Part shown: positions 34,326 through 43,600 of the stretch, in pieces
Numbering within the stretch: position 1 is the stretch's first letter
Layout: every line of letters begins with the position of its first letter
Source: Pseudomonas viridiflava
Lineage (GTDB): Bacteria > Pseudomonadota > Gammaproteobacteria > Pseudomonadales > Pseudomonadaceae
Length of the DNA stretch: 64,000 nt
Assembly (NCBI RefSeq): GCF_900601905.1
Contig: NZ_UWFA01000170.1
Span: 186,001 to 250,000, forward strand
Reading direction: 5' to 3'
Made by a program: the position numbers and the translations under genes
The notes under the pieces: generated by a model
Seen by the model: the letters and a program-made list of their open reading frames with translations, nothing else
The model's database searches: none
What the model was told of the DNA's origin: nothing

Positions 34326-37300
34326 GCCAGACTAACCGACTGCCCAACGGCGGCCGCATCGACCGCAGCAAGGTGCTGAATTTCAACTTCAACGGCCAGA
34401 CCTATCAAGGCTTTGAAGGCGATACGCTGGCCGCTGCCCTGCTGGCCAATGGCGTGGACGTCATCGGCCGCAGCTTCAAATATTCACGTCCTCGCGGGAT
34501 TTTCGCGGCGGGCTCCGAAGAGCCCAACGCGGTGTTGCAGATCGGCGCTACCGAAGCGACCCAGATCCCCAACGTGCGTGCCACGCAACAGGCGCTGTAT
34601 TCGGGTCTGGTTGCCACCAGCACCAACGGCTGGCCGAACGTCAACAATGACGTGATGGGTATCCTCGGCAAGGTCGGCGGCAAGCTGATGCCACCGGGTT
34701 TCTACTACAAAACCTTCATGTATCCGCAATCGTTCTGGATGACTTACGAGAAGTACATTCGCAAGGCTGCGGGCCTCGGTCGCTCGCCGACCGAAAACGA
34801 TCCGGACACTTACGACAACATGAACCAGCACTGCGACGTGCTGATCGTTGGCGGTGGCCCTGCGGGTCTGGCCGCTGCCCTGGCGGCGGCACGCAGCGGC
34901 GCTCGAGTGATCCTTGCCGACGAGCAGGAAGAATTCGGCGGCAGCCTGCTGGACAGCCGCGAAAGCCTCGATGGCAAACCTGCTGCTGAATGGGTTGCCA
35001 CTGTGATTGCCGAACTCAAAGGCTTGAAGAACGTGGTGTTGCTGCCACGCGCAACAGTCAACGGCTATCACGACCACAACTTCCTGACCATTCACGAGCG
35101 CCTGACCGATCACCTGGGTGATCGCGCGCCGATTGGCCAGGTGCGCCAGCGCATGCACCGGGTTCGCGCCAAGCGTGTGGTGCTGGCGTCCGGTACCCAT
35201 GAGCGTCCACTGGTTTACGGCAATAACGACGTACCGGGCAACATGCTGGCCGGTGCGGTTTCCACTTACGTGCGCCGTTATGGCGTAGCGCCGGGCAAGA
35301 AACTGGTGCTGTCCACTAACAACGATCACGCCTACCGCGTGGCGCTGGACTGGCTCGACGCCAGCCTGCAAGTAGTGGCCATCGCTGATGCACGGCACAA
35401 TCCACGGGGTGCGCTGGTTGAAGAAGCCCGCGCCAAAGGCATCCGCATCCTGACCGGCAGCGCCGTGATTGAAGCCCGTGGCAGCAAACACGTGACGGCA
35501 GCACGCATCGCGGCCATCGACGTCAAAGCCCATCGCGTCACCAGCCCTGGCGAATGGCTCGACTGCGACTTGATCGCCAGCTCCGGCGGCTACAGCCCTA
35601 TCGTTCACTTGGCCTCGCACCTGGGTGGCAAACCGGTGTGGCGTGAAGACATCCTCGGTTTCGTACCGGGTGAAGCACCACAGAAACGCATCTGCGTGGG
35701 CGGCGTCAACGGCGTCTACGCCTTGGGTGACACCCTGGCCGATGGTTTCGAAGGTGGCGTGCGCGCTGCCAGCGAAGCCGGGTTCAACGTCGTTGAAGGC
35801 GTGTTGCCAAAGGCCTTGAGCCGCGCTGAAGAGCCGACGCTGGCACTGTTCCAGGTGCCCCACGACAAACCGACTGCCCGGGCGCCGAAGCAATTTGTAG
35901 ACCTGCAGAACGACGTCACCGCAGCAGCCATCGAGCTGGCGACCCGTGAAGGCTTCGAGTCGGTGGAGCACGTCAAACGCTACACCGCACTGGGCTTCGG
36001 CACCGATCAGGGCAAGCTGGGCAACGTCAACGGTCTGGCCATTGCCGCCCGTTCGCTGAACGTGACCATACCGGAAATGGGCACCACCATGTTCCGCCCG
36101 AACTACACGCCAGTGACCTTTGGCGCGATTGCCGGTCGGCACTGTGGGCACATCTTCGAGCCTGTGCGCTTCACCGCGTTGCACGCCTGGCACGTGAAAA
36201 ACGGTGCTGAATTCGAAGACGTCGGTCAGTGGAAACGCCCTTGGTATTTCCCGAAAACCGGTGAAGATATCCACGCTGCCGTTGAGCGCGAATGCAAAGC
36301 CGTGCGCGCCAGCGTCGGCCTGCTGGACGCCTCGACTCTGGGCAAGATCGACATTCAAGGCCCGGATGCCCGCGAGTTCCTGAACCGCATCTACACCAAC
36401 GCCTGGACTAAGCTGGACGTGGGCAAGGCGCGTTACGGCCTGATGTGTAAAGAAGACGGCATGGTCTTCGACGACGGGGTGACTGCCTGTGTCGCCGACA
36501 ACCATTTCATCATGACCACCACCACCGGCGGCGCGGCGCGCGTACTGCAGTGGCTGGAAATCTACCAGCAGACCGAATGGCCTGATCTGAAGGTGTACTT
36601 CACTTCCGTGACCGACCACTACGCGACCCTGACCCTGTCCGGCCCGAACAGCCGCAAGCTGCTCAGCGAAGTGACCGATATCGATCTGGACCGTGAAGCC
36701 TTCCCGTTCATGACCTGGAAAGAAGGCCAGGTTGGCGGTGTTCCGGCGCGGGTGTTCCGTATTTCGTTCACCGGCGAGCTGTCGTACGAGGTCAACATCC
36801 AGGCCGACTACGCCATGGGCGTGCTGGAAAAGATCATCGAAGCGGGCAAGCAGTACAACCTCACGCCATACGGCACCGAGACCATGCACGTGCTGCGGGC
36901 TGAGAAGGGTTTCATCATCGTCGGTCAGGACACCGACGGCTCAATGACCCCGGACGACCTGAACATGGGCTGGTGTGTCGGCCGCACCAAACCGTTTTCG
37001 TGGATTGGCCAGCGCGGCATGAATCGCGAAGACTGCGTGCGTGAACAACGCAAGCAGCTGGTGGGCCTCAAGCCGGTTGACCCCAACAAATGGCTGCCGG
37101 AAGGCGCGCAGCTGGTGTTCGACCCTAAACAGTCGATCCCGATGACCATGGTCGGCCACGTGACCTCAAGCTACGCGTCGAACTCGCTGGGTTATTCGTT
37201 CGCCATGGGCGTGGTCAAAGGCGGCTTGCAACGCATGGGCGAGCGAGTGTTTTCGCCGCAAGCCGACGGCAGCGTGATCGAAGCCGAAATCGTGTCCTCG

Positions 37301-37339
37301 GTGTTCTTCGATCCGAAGGGTGAGCAGCAGAACGTTTGA
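34322..37339 (+). CDS. soxA: Sarcosine oxidase alpha subunit
   Basis: A 1005-residue subunit of the usual length. The N-terminal part has a ferredoxin-like fold (NFNGQTYQGFEGDTLAAALL), then an NAD-binding domain (VLIVGGGPAGLAAALAAARSG, near residue 175), and the C-terminal 400 residues are a glycine-cleavage T-protein-like THF-binding domain, which captures the methyl carbon as methylene-THF. The start overlaps soxD. Confidence 0.96.
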   Translation: MSQTNRLPNGGRIDRSKVLNFNFNGQTYQGFEGDTLAAALLANGVDVIGRSFKYSRPRGIFAAGSEEPNAVLQIGATEATQIPNVRATQQALYSGLVATSTNGWPNVNNDVMGILGKVGGKLMPPGFYYKTFMYPQSFWMTYEKYIRKAAGLGRSPTENDPDTYDNMNQHCDVLIVGGGPAGLAAALAAARSGARVILADEQEEFGGSLLDSRESLDGKPAAEWVATVIAELKGLKNVVLLPRATVNGYHDHNFLTIHERLTDHLGDRAPIGQVRQRMHRVRAKRVVLASGTHERPLVYGNNDVPGNMLAGAVSTYVRRYGVAPGKKLVLSTNNDHAYRVALDWLDASLQVVAIADARHNPRGALVEEARAKGIRILTGSAVIEARGSKHVTAARIAAIDVKAHRVTSPGEWLDCDLIASSGGYSPIVHLASHLGGKPVWREDILGFVPGEAPQKRICVGGVNGVYALGDTLADGFEGGVRAASEAGFNVVEGVLPKALSRAEEPTLALFQVPHDKPTARAPKQFVDLQNDVTAAAIELATREGFESVEHVKRYTALGFGTDQGKLGNVNGLAIAARSLNVTIPEMGTTMFRPNYTPVTFGAIAGRHCGHIFEPVRFTALHAWHVKNGAEFEDVGQWKRPWYFPKTGEDIHAAVERECKAVRASVGLLDASTLGKIDIQGPDAREFLNRIYTNAWTKLDVGKARYGLMCKEDGMVFDDGVTACVADNHFIMTTTTGGAARVLQWLEIYQQTEWPDLKVYFTSVTDHYATLTLSGPNSRKLLSEVTDIDLDREAFPFMTWKEGQVGGVPARVFRISFTGELSYEVNIQADYAMGVLEKIIEAGKQYNLTPYGTETMHVLRAEKGFIIVGQDTDGSMTPDDLNMGWCVGRTKPFSWIGQRGMNREDCVREQRKQLVGLKPVDPNKWLPEGAQLVFDPKQSIPMTMVGHVTSSYASNSLGYSFAMGVVKGGLQRMGERVFSPQADGSVIEAEIVSSVFFDPKGEQQNV

Positions 37340-37349
37340 TGGGCTGCCT

Positions 37350-37440
37350 CTGTAGGAGCGAGGCTTGCCCGCGAATTGACCGATGCGGTTTTACAGATAA
37401 CCGCGTCATCGTTCTTCGCGGGCAAGCCTCGCTCCTACAG
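37350..37440. repeat. REP inverted pair (GCGAGGCTTGCCCGCGA family) within the sox operon
   Basis: Arms tgtaggagcgaggcttgccc and its complement separate soxA from soxG and could lower or stabilise expression of parts of the operon. Confidence 0.9.
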
Positions 37441-37475
37441 GGTTTCGCGACAACAGAATTCAGAACAGGTGCTCT

Positions 37476-38108
37476 ATGACCACAGCCAACGTTTACCAGC
37501 AGCGGCCAACGACCGGCGCAAAAGCCGAGTCATCGCTGTTCCATGCCGACCTCAGCAGCCTGGTCGGTAAAGGTCGCGCCAACCCTGGCGTGATCCTGCG
37601 CGACAAGCAATTGCTCGGCCACCTGACCATCCGTGGCGACGCTCATGATCCGGCCTTCGCGGCAGGCATCCACAAGGCGCTGGGCATGGAGTTACCCGGC
37701 GCACTGGCGCTGGTTATCAGCGGCGAAAGCTCGCTGCAATGGCTCGGGCCGGATGAATGGCTGCTGATCGTGCCAACGGGTGAGGAGTTTGCAGTCGAGC
37801 AGAAACTGCGCGAAGAACTCACCGGCCTGCACATTGCTATCGTCAACGTCAGCGGCGGTCAGTCGATCCTCGAATTGAGCGGCCCGAAAGTCCGTGAAGT
37901 GTTGATGAAGTCCACCAGCTACGACGTCCATCCGGACAACTTCCCCGTGGGCAAAGCGGTTGGCACGGTGTTCGCCAAATCGCAGCTGGTGATCCGCCGC
38001 ACCGGCGAAGAAACCTGGGAATTGCTGATCCGCCGCAGCTTTGCCGATTACTGGTGGATGTGGTTGCAGGACGCAAGCGCCGAATACGGCCTGACGGTTC
38101 AGGCCTGA
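37476..38108 (+). CDS. soxG: Sarcosine oxidase gamma subunit
   Basis: A 210-residue subunit with the T-protein-like small fold (ILRDKQLLGHLTIRGDA, then LGPDEWLLIVPTGEE and VSGGQSILELSGPKVREVL). It completes the SoxBDAG tetramer. It follows soxA after a REP pair on the same strand. Confidence 0.93.
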   Translation: MTTANVYQQRPTTGAKAESSLFHADLSSLVGKGRANPGVILRDKQLLGHLTIRGDAHDPAFAAGIHKALGMELPGALALVISGESSLQWLGPDEWLLIVPTGEEFAVEQKLREELTGLHIAIVNVSGGQSILELSGPKVREVLMKSTSYDVHPDNFPVGKAVGTVFAKSQLVIRRTGEETWELLIRRSFADYWWMWLQDASAEYGLTVQA

Positions 38109-38125
38109 TATAGCAAACGCGATCC

Positions 38126-38216
38126 CTGTAGGAGCTCACGCGCAACGCGAGGCAGCGATAGCGGTCTGCCTGATATACCGCGATCGCGGCCTCGCGTTGC
38201 TCGTGCGCTCCTACAG
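38126..38216. repeat. REP inverted pair (GAGCTCACGCGCAACGCGAGG family)
   Basis: Arms tgtaggagctcacgcgcaac and gttgctcgtgcgctcctaca (slightly imperfect) lie between soxG and purU. Confidence 0.85.
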
Positions 38217-38260
38217 AATGCATTCCAATTCAAAGAGTTTTGTTTGATAGGAGTTATCGA

Positions 38261-39118
38261 ATGAGCCGCGCCCCCGACACATGGATTCTGACCGCCGACT
38301 GCCCGAGCGTGCTGGGCACGGTGGACGCGGTGACCCGCTATCTGTTCGAGCAGGGCTGCTACGTCACTGAGCACCACTCTTTCGATGACCGGCTTTCCGG
38401 GCGGTTTTTCATTCGTGTGGAATTCCGTCAGCCAGAAGGTTTTGACGAGCAAGGCTTCCGCGCCGGGCTGAAAGAACGCGGCGAAGCGTTTGGCATGATC
38501 TTCGAACTCACCGCGCCAAACTACCGGCCAAAAGTGGTGATCATGGTTTCCAAGGCCGATCACTGCCTCAACGACCTGCTCTACCGCCAGCGCATCGGCC
38601 AGCTGTCGATGGACGTTGTCGCGGTGGTGTCCAACCATCCGGATCTGGAGCCATTGGCGCGCTGGCACGACATTGCGTACTACCATTTCCCGCTGGACCC
38701 TAACGACAAGCCTGCTCAGGAAAGCAAAGTCTGGCAGGTGATCGAAGCGTCCGGTGCCGAGCTGGTGATCCTTGCCCGTTACATGCAAGTGCTGTCGCCA
38801 GACCTGTGCCGCAAGCTGGACGGCAAGGCGATCAACATTCATCACTCGCTGCTGCCCGGCTTCAAGGGTGCCAAGCCATACCATCAGGCCTACAACAAGG
38901 GCGTGAAGCTGGTCGGTGCGACGGCGCATTACATCAACAACGACCTGGACGAAGGCCCGATCATCGCCCAGGGCGTGGAAGTGGTGGATCACAGCCACTA
39001 CCCTGAAGACCTGATCGCCAAAGGCCGCGACATCGAAGGCCTGACGCTGGCCCGCGCAGTGGGGTATCACATTGAGCGGCGGGTGTTTTTGAATGCCAAC
39101 AGGACGGTGGTCCTGTAA
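38261..39118 (+). CDS. purU: Formyltetrahydrofolate deformylase
   Basis: A 285-residue enzyme releasing formate from 10-formyl-THF. The N-terminal ACT domain (ILTADCPSVLGTVDAVTRYL) is followed by a formyltransferase-like catalytic domain with INIHHSLLPGFKGAKPYHQA (near residue 225) and the DEGPII motif. GGAG precedes ATG; an in-frame ATG 7 codons earlier is less likely. It belongs to the sox cluster and drains excess C1 units made during betaine catabolism. Confidence 0.95.
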   Translation: MSRAPDTWILTADCPSVLGTVDAVTRYLFEQGCYVTEHHSFDDRLSGRFFIRVEFRQPEGFDEQGFRAGLKERGEAFGMIFELTAPNYRPKVVIMVSKADHCLNDLLYRQRIGQLSMDVVAVVSNHPDLEPLARWHDIAYYHFPLDPNDKPAQESKVWQVIEASGAELVILARYMQVLSPDLCRKLDGKAINIHHSLLPGFKGAKPYHQAYNKGVKLVGATAHYINNDLDEGPIIAQGVEVVDHSHYPEDLIAKGRDIEGLTLARAVGYHIERRVFLNANRTVVL

Positions 39119-39131
39119 ACAACGCAACGAC

Positions 39132-39221
39132 CGTAGGAGCTCACGAGCACCGCGAGGCAGCGATAGCGGTGTATCAGGCAAACAGCTATCGCTGCCTCGC
39201 GGTGCTCGTGAGCGCCTACAG
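39132..39221. repeat. REP inverted pair (GAGCTCACGAGCACCGCGAGG family)
   Basis: Arms taggagctcacgagcaccgc and gcggtgctcgtgagcgccta lie between purU and fdhA. Confidence 0.85.
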
Positions 39222-39335
39222 AACCGGGCGCAAATATTGATTCAAAGCAAGCACCCCAGAGCAATCAGTGCGTTGCTGCAACACCAACAAGCAGCGCATT
39301 TCCCCGCGACATAACAACAAAATCGAGGTGAAAGA

Positions 39336-40535
39336 ATGTCTGACAATCGTGGTGTGGTGTATCTCGGCGCTGGCAAGGTCGAAGTACAGAATATCGCTTA
39401 CCCGAAAATGCAGGACCCGCGTGGTCGCAAGATCGAGCACGGTGTCATCCTGCGGGTCGTCTCCACCAACATCTGTGGCTCGGACCAACACATGGTTCGC
39501 GGCCGCACCACTGCCCAGACCGGTCTGGTGCTGGGTCATGAAATCACTGGCGAAGTGATCGAAAAAGGCACCGGCGTCGAAAACCTGAAAATCGGTGATC
39601 TGGTATCGGTACCCTTCAACGTGGCCTGCGGCCTGTGCCGTTCCTGCAAAGAGCAACACACCGGTGTGTGCCTGTCGGTGAACCCGGCTCGCCCGGGCGG
39701 TGCGTACGGCTACGTCGACATGGGCGACTGGACCGGCGGCCAGGCGGAATACGTGCTGGTGCCGTATGCCGACTTCAACCTGCTCAAGCTGCCGGACCGT
39801 GATCGGGCGATGGAAAAAATCCGCGACCTGACTTGCCTCTCCGACATTCTGCCCACCGGTTACCACGGCGCAGTGACGGCGGGCGTGGGGCCTGGCAGCA
39901 CCGTGTACATCGCTGGCGCTGGCCCTGTTGGTCTGGCCGCTGCAGCATCAGCGCGCCTGTTGGGTGCTGCGGTGGTGATCATCGGTGACGTCAACCCGAC
40001 TCGTTTGATTCATGCCAAGGCTCAGGGTTTTGAAATTGCCGACCTGTCCCTGGACACCCCGCTGCACGAACAGATCGCCGCGCTGCTGGGCGAACCGGAA
40101 GTGGATTGCGCGGTTGACGCCGTAGGCTTTGAAGCCCGTGGCCATGGCCATGCAGGCGTGCAGCACGAGGCCCCGGCCACGGTGCTCAACTCGCTGATGG
40201 GCGTAGTGCGCGTGGCAGGCAAAATCGGCATTCCCGGCCTGTATGTGACCGAAGATCCGGGCGCAGTCGATGCAGCGGCAAAAATGGGCAGCCTGAGCAT
40301 CCGCTTCGGCCTGGGCTGGGCCAAATCCCACAGTTTCCACACTGGCCAGACCCCGGTCATGAAGTACAACCGCCAACTGATGCAAGCCATCATGTGGGAC
40401 CGCATCAAGATCGCTGACATCGTCGGCGTCGAAGTCATCAGCCTCGACGACGCACCGCGTGGCTACGGCGAGTTCGATGCGGGCGTGCCGAAGAAGTTTG
40501 TGATCGATCCACACAAGCTGTTCAGCGCGGCCTGA
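39336..40535 (+). CDS. fdhA: Glutathione-independent formaldehyde dehydrogenase
   Basis: A 399-residue zinc alcohol-dehydrogenase-family enzyme that oxidises formaldehyde to formate with NAD. Catalytic zinc ligands are in NICGSDQHM and GHEITGEV. The structural zinc loop is CGLCRSCKEQHTGVC, and the NAD fold has AGAGPVGLAAAASA. GAGGTGAAAGA precedes ATG. It closes the betaine cluster and removes formaldehyde released by the demethylations. A strong stem follows. Confidence 0.95.
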   Translation: MSDNRGVVYLGAGKVEVQNIAYPKMQDPRGRKIEHGVILRVVSTNICGSDQHMVRGRTTAQTGLVLGHEITGEVIEKGTGVENLKIGDLVSVPFNVACGLCRSCKEQHTGVCLSVNPARPGGAYGYVDMGDWTGGQAEYVLVPYADFNLLKLPDRDRAMEKIRDLTCLSDILPTGYHGAVTAGVGPGSTVYIAGAGPVGLAAAASARLLGAAVVIIGDVNPTRLIHAKAQGFEIADLSLDTPLHEQIAALLGEPEVDCAVDAVGFEARGHGHAGVQHEAPATVLNSLMGVVRVAGKIGIPGLYVTEDPGAVDAAAKMGSLSIRFGLGWAKSHSFHTGQTPVMKYNRQLMQAIMWDRIKIADIVGVEVISLDDAPRGYGEFDAGVPKKFVIDPHKLFSAA

Positions 40536-40544
40536 GCCGTTTGA

Positions 40545-40573
40545 AACAAGGGCGACGCGATGTCGCCCTTGTT
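40545..40573 (+). terminator. Terminator hairpin after fdhA
   Basis: AACAAGGGCGAC and its exact complement form a perfect 12-bp stem with a 5-nt loop, 10 bp after the stop codon. The T-run is short. Confidence 0.7.
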
Positions 40574-40606
40574 CCTTGCGACATGACTCTGAATTCAATG
40601 ATTTCC

Positions 40607-40696
40607 CCTAGGAGCGGCTTTAGCCGCGAAGCACCGGGTCATGCGCAGGCTCGTCATTGACTGCACTACCGCTCGCGGCTGAAGCCGCCCCTAAGG
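40607..40696. repeat. REP inverted pair overlapping the end of the toxin-like gene
   Basis: Arms taggagcggctttagccgcg and cgcggctgaagccgccccta. Most of it lies inside the reading frame at 40620-46178 and encodes that protein's last 25 or so residues. Confidence 0.85.
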
Positions 40697-43600
40697 ATCG
40701 AGCGCTAACAGTTGCGCCTTCGCGCACCGCCCGCACCAGTACCGAATAGTATTGCTCGCTGGGGTAGGCGTTTGTGTCAGGCCCAGCCACCCCGCGCATC
40801 TCAGCAATCGACTGATAGAGCTGGGTGTTCCAGTTACGGCTTCTTGGCAGTTCCGGACTGGGTGTCTTGTGCCCCCGAAACGGCTCGGACAAGTCGGTGG
40901 CAAGCACGGCTGTGGTCACTCCGTCCTGATCGAGAATTTTCCCGGTGATGAACATGAAGTGAAACTCGTACTCAGACGACTTTGCTCCTGCCACACCATG
41001 GCGCTCGATAAAACCGATACCTTCGCCAATCTCTGGGAATGAGCCGGTATCGCTAAAGTAATCGGAATGCCCGTCCTTGCCGATCCAGCCATCCAGTTCG
41101 GTGGTGGATATATTCAGGGACACTTCCTGATCGTATTCCAGAGCAACCACTTCCACGTTGGGGACAAGTGGGGCGGCCTCGCCCATTCGCTCACCCGAAT
41201 AGTCAAACTCGGAGGTTCCACCGGCGTACCTGGATACCAGTAACTCAGTACTGGAGATGCAGCTTTGCGGAACTTCGACCATAGCGTTAAGGGTCACATA
41301 ACCACTTCGGTTTACGCGGCTGCTGCCAAACAGCTTGCTCGGCACATTGAGTTTTCCATTTTGCAGGGCAGTGTCGTCGTCAAACACATGAACATCTTGA
41401 TAATGCACCTGGAGCTCCGCGCTGTTCCTGAGTTGTGTCGAAGTCAATCGCCCTGTAGTAGCAACAGTCGAGCGCTGGTAATTTCTGGTTCTGATTGCAT
41501 CAACCGTCAGAGCTTGCCAGTTTCCTCCCTTGAGTCCCGGCCGATTTATCAGCGTGAACTCGCGCCCTCCGGCATAGCGCACCCAGGGATAAGACCAGAG
41601 ACTGCCCAGCAGTTTGCCTTCCGGTGGCACGAGGACGAAAACACTGTGGGCACTATCCCAATGTGCCCGGTAGAGTTTGCCGTTATCCAGTTTCAAGTAT
41701 TCACGTCCGTTGATTGAATAGCTGCCCCTGCGCGGACCTGAGTAGGCAAATGTGGCGCTGGACAAATCCACCGAATCGCTGGGGATGGCGATGTGTCTGG
41801 CCCGCTCGGCGTATTGGTCATCGTTGATATGCAGTTGTAATTCGGGGACGTAGATTTGTCGTTCTCTGGAGGGCTCCTCAAGACTTGTCACCGACTCGTA
41901 GTGATAACCCCGCTGCGAGGAAACGAAGATCCGTCGGCTATCTGTTTCTGAAACCTCAGCCACCGACAGCACAACAATGTCCTTGATCACAGACGGGTCA
42001 GGATAGTGGGCTTCAATACGATCAATGATTGAGCCTGAAGTGCTGAGGTAGAGTTCATCGTTGCTGGTGGCCGTTACTCGAAGTTGCTCAGCCGATGACT
42101 GGGCAAAGTAGGCCTTGCCTCCGTTCTGAGCTTCTACCTCGGCCAATACCAGGTTGTTCTGCCCCAGTGCCTGTTTCAGCTGACCGAGGAGGCTGGTTCT
42201 GTCAGCGGGCAGCGGCGCAATGTCAGCTGCCGACGCCAGCAGCGGCTTGCCCGACCCGATCTGACGCAACAGCTTTTCCCCAAGCCCCACTGCGCGAGCT
42301 CCGGACGCAGCGCCCCATTCAATGGTCTTGCCCAGCAAGGTATTGGCCAACGCGGCCTGATTGCGCGGGGCGAAGAGAATCGCGTGCTCCGGTTGGGTAT
42401 CGAGCACATAAAACGGGTTATTCACCGTGGTAATGAATGTCGGTAATTGCGCTTTTATCTTGCCCACCGCCGTGATGTTGTCGGTCACCCATTGAGGATT
42501 GCGCGCATAGGCTTCGTTGGCGGCTTTCGCGCCGTAGAACAACTCCAGAGCGAAGTCGTCATGGGCAACGCTGGCCCGGTATTCGGGCTGAAGATACAAC
42601 TCGGGAGAAGCGCGTTTGGGGTCGGCCTCGGGGCTGATCATGCTCAGTTTCAGTTCGATGGGCTGTTGATTCGCAGAGGTTTCACCCGGCACCAGCGCCA
42701 AGGAATCTTCAGCAGCCAGCGAACCTCGATAGTGCACGCCTCGGTCAGCCTCAATCACCAGCTCCTGCCCACCACCAGAAGCCTTTGTGGCAAGCACGCC
42801 GGCGATGGTTTTTTTGCCAATCAGCCCTTCAAGGCTTTCACGGATTTCGACGGCGACGAACATACCTTTGGCCGCAATGATCCGCGCCTGAATCTCGGGT
42901 TTGTAGTGCGGTATGGCGGGCAGCGCTGTGCTGACTTGCAACTCACTGCCATCGGCGCGAATGAAGCGCGTCTTGCCACCCAGGTTTCCAGCATGCTCCA
43001 GCACCTCAACATGGCCATCACGCTCGGTGACGTATTTTTGCTCGATAACGCCGATGACCATCTTCTTGCGGGTCGTGCCATTGTGCAGATCCATGACCTC
43101 GGTTGAGACCTCGTCCAGCGTCGCGACACAATTGTCGTACCAGCTAACCGCATTGGCAGGTGCTTGAGGACGCTCCGGTCGGCCGCTGAAGCCGTTGGGG
43201 AATGCTTCGCAGTGGACGAAGCGGGAAAGCTGCACGGCACTGCCCGTCGCTTGGGCTGTTTTTTTCCACTGCCCGGCTTCGATGTCCAATGTATGGAGCG
43301 GACGTAACTCAGGTCCGTGGAGGCCCATCACAGTGCGATGTGCCAGGCCGTTGAGCATGTAGTGTTTTTCATTGATGCCGCCCAGCAGGATCGCCCGTGC
43401 ACCGCCCTCCACAATGGCGTTGCCGCTCCAGTCCAGGCTGCTGATTTTTCGGCCAACAGGACGCTCGCCGATATGCCCGTCAGCGTTGATAGCCCAGAAC
43501 GTGCTGTGGGCAGAGGTCGCAGCGCTTGTCATCACCGCTTCACTGCTCTCGGTTTCATAACCAGGCCCAGGCTCGAGCGCGCTCCCCGCACTCCCTTCGT

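Noticed and set aside
34484..36889. 801-codon open frame antisense to soxA
   Set aside because: It is the mirror of a well-identified high-GC gene, with no recognisable domain. Similar shadows lie opposite glyA, glgP and glcB.
37350..39221. Regularly spaced palindromes that might suggest a CRISPR array
   Set aside because: They are separate REP pairs between genes, with no short regular repeat/spacer structure and no cas genes.
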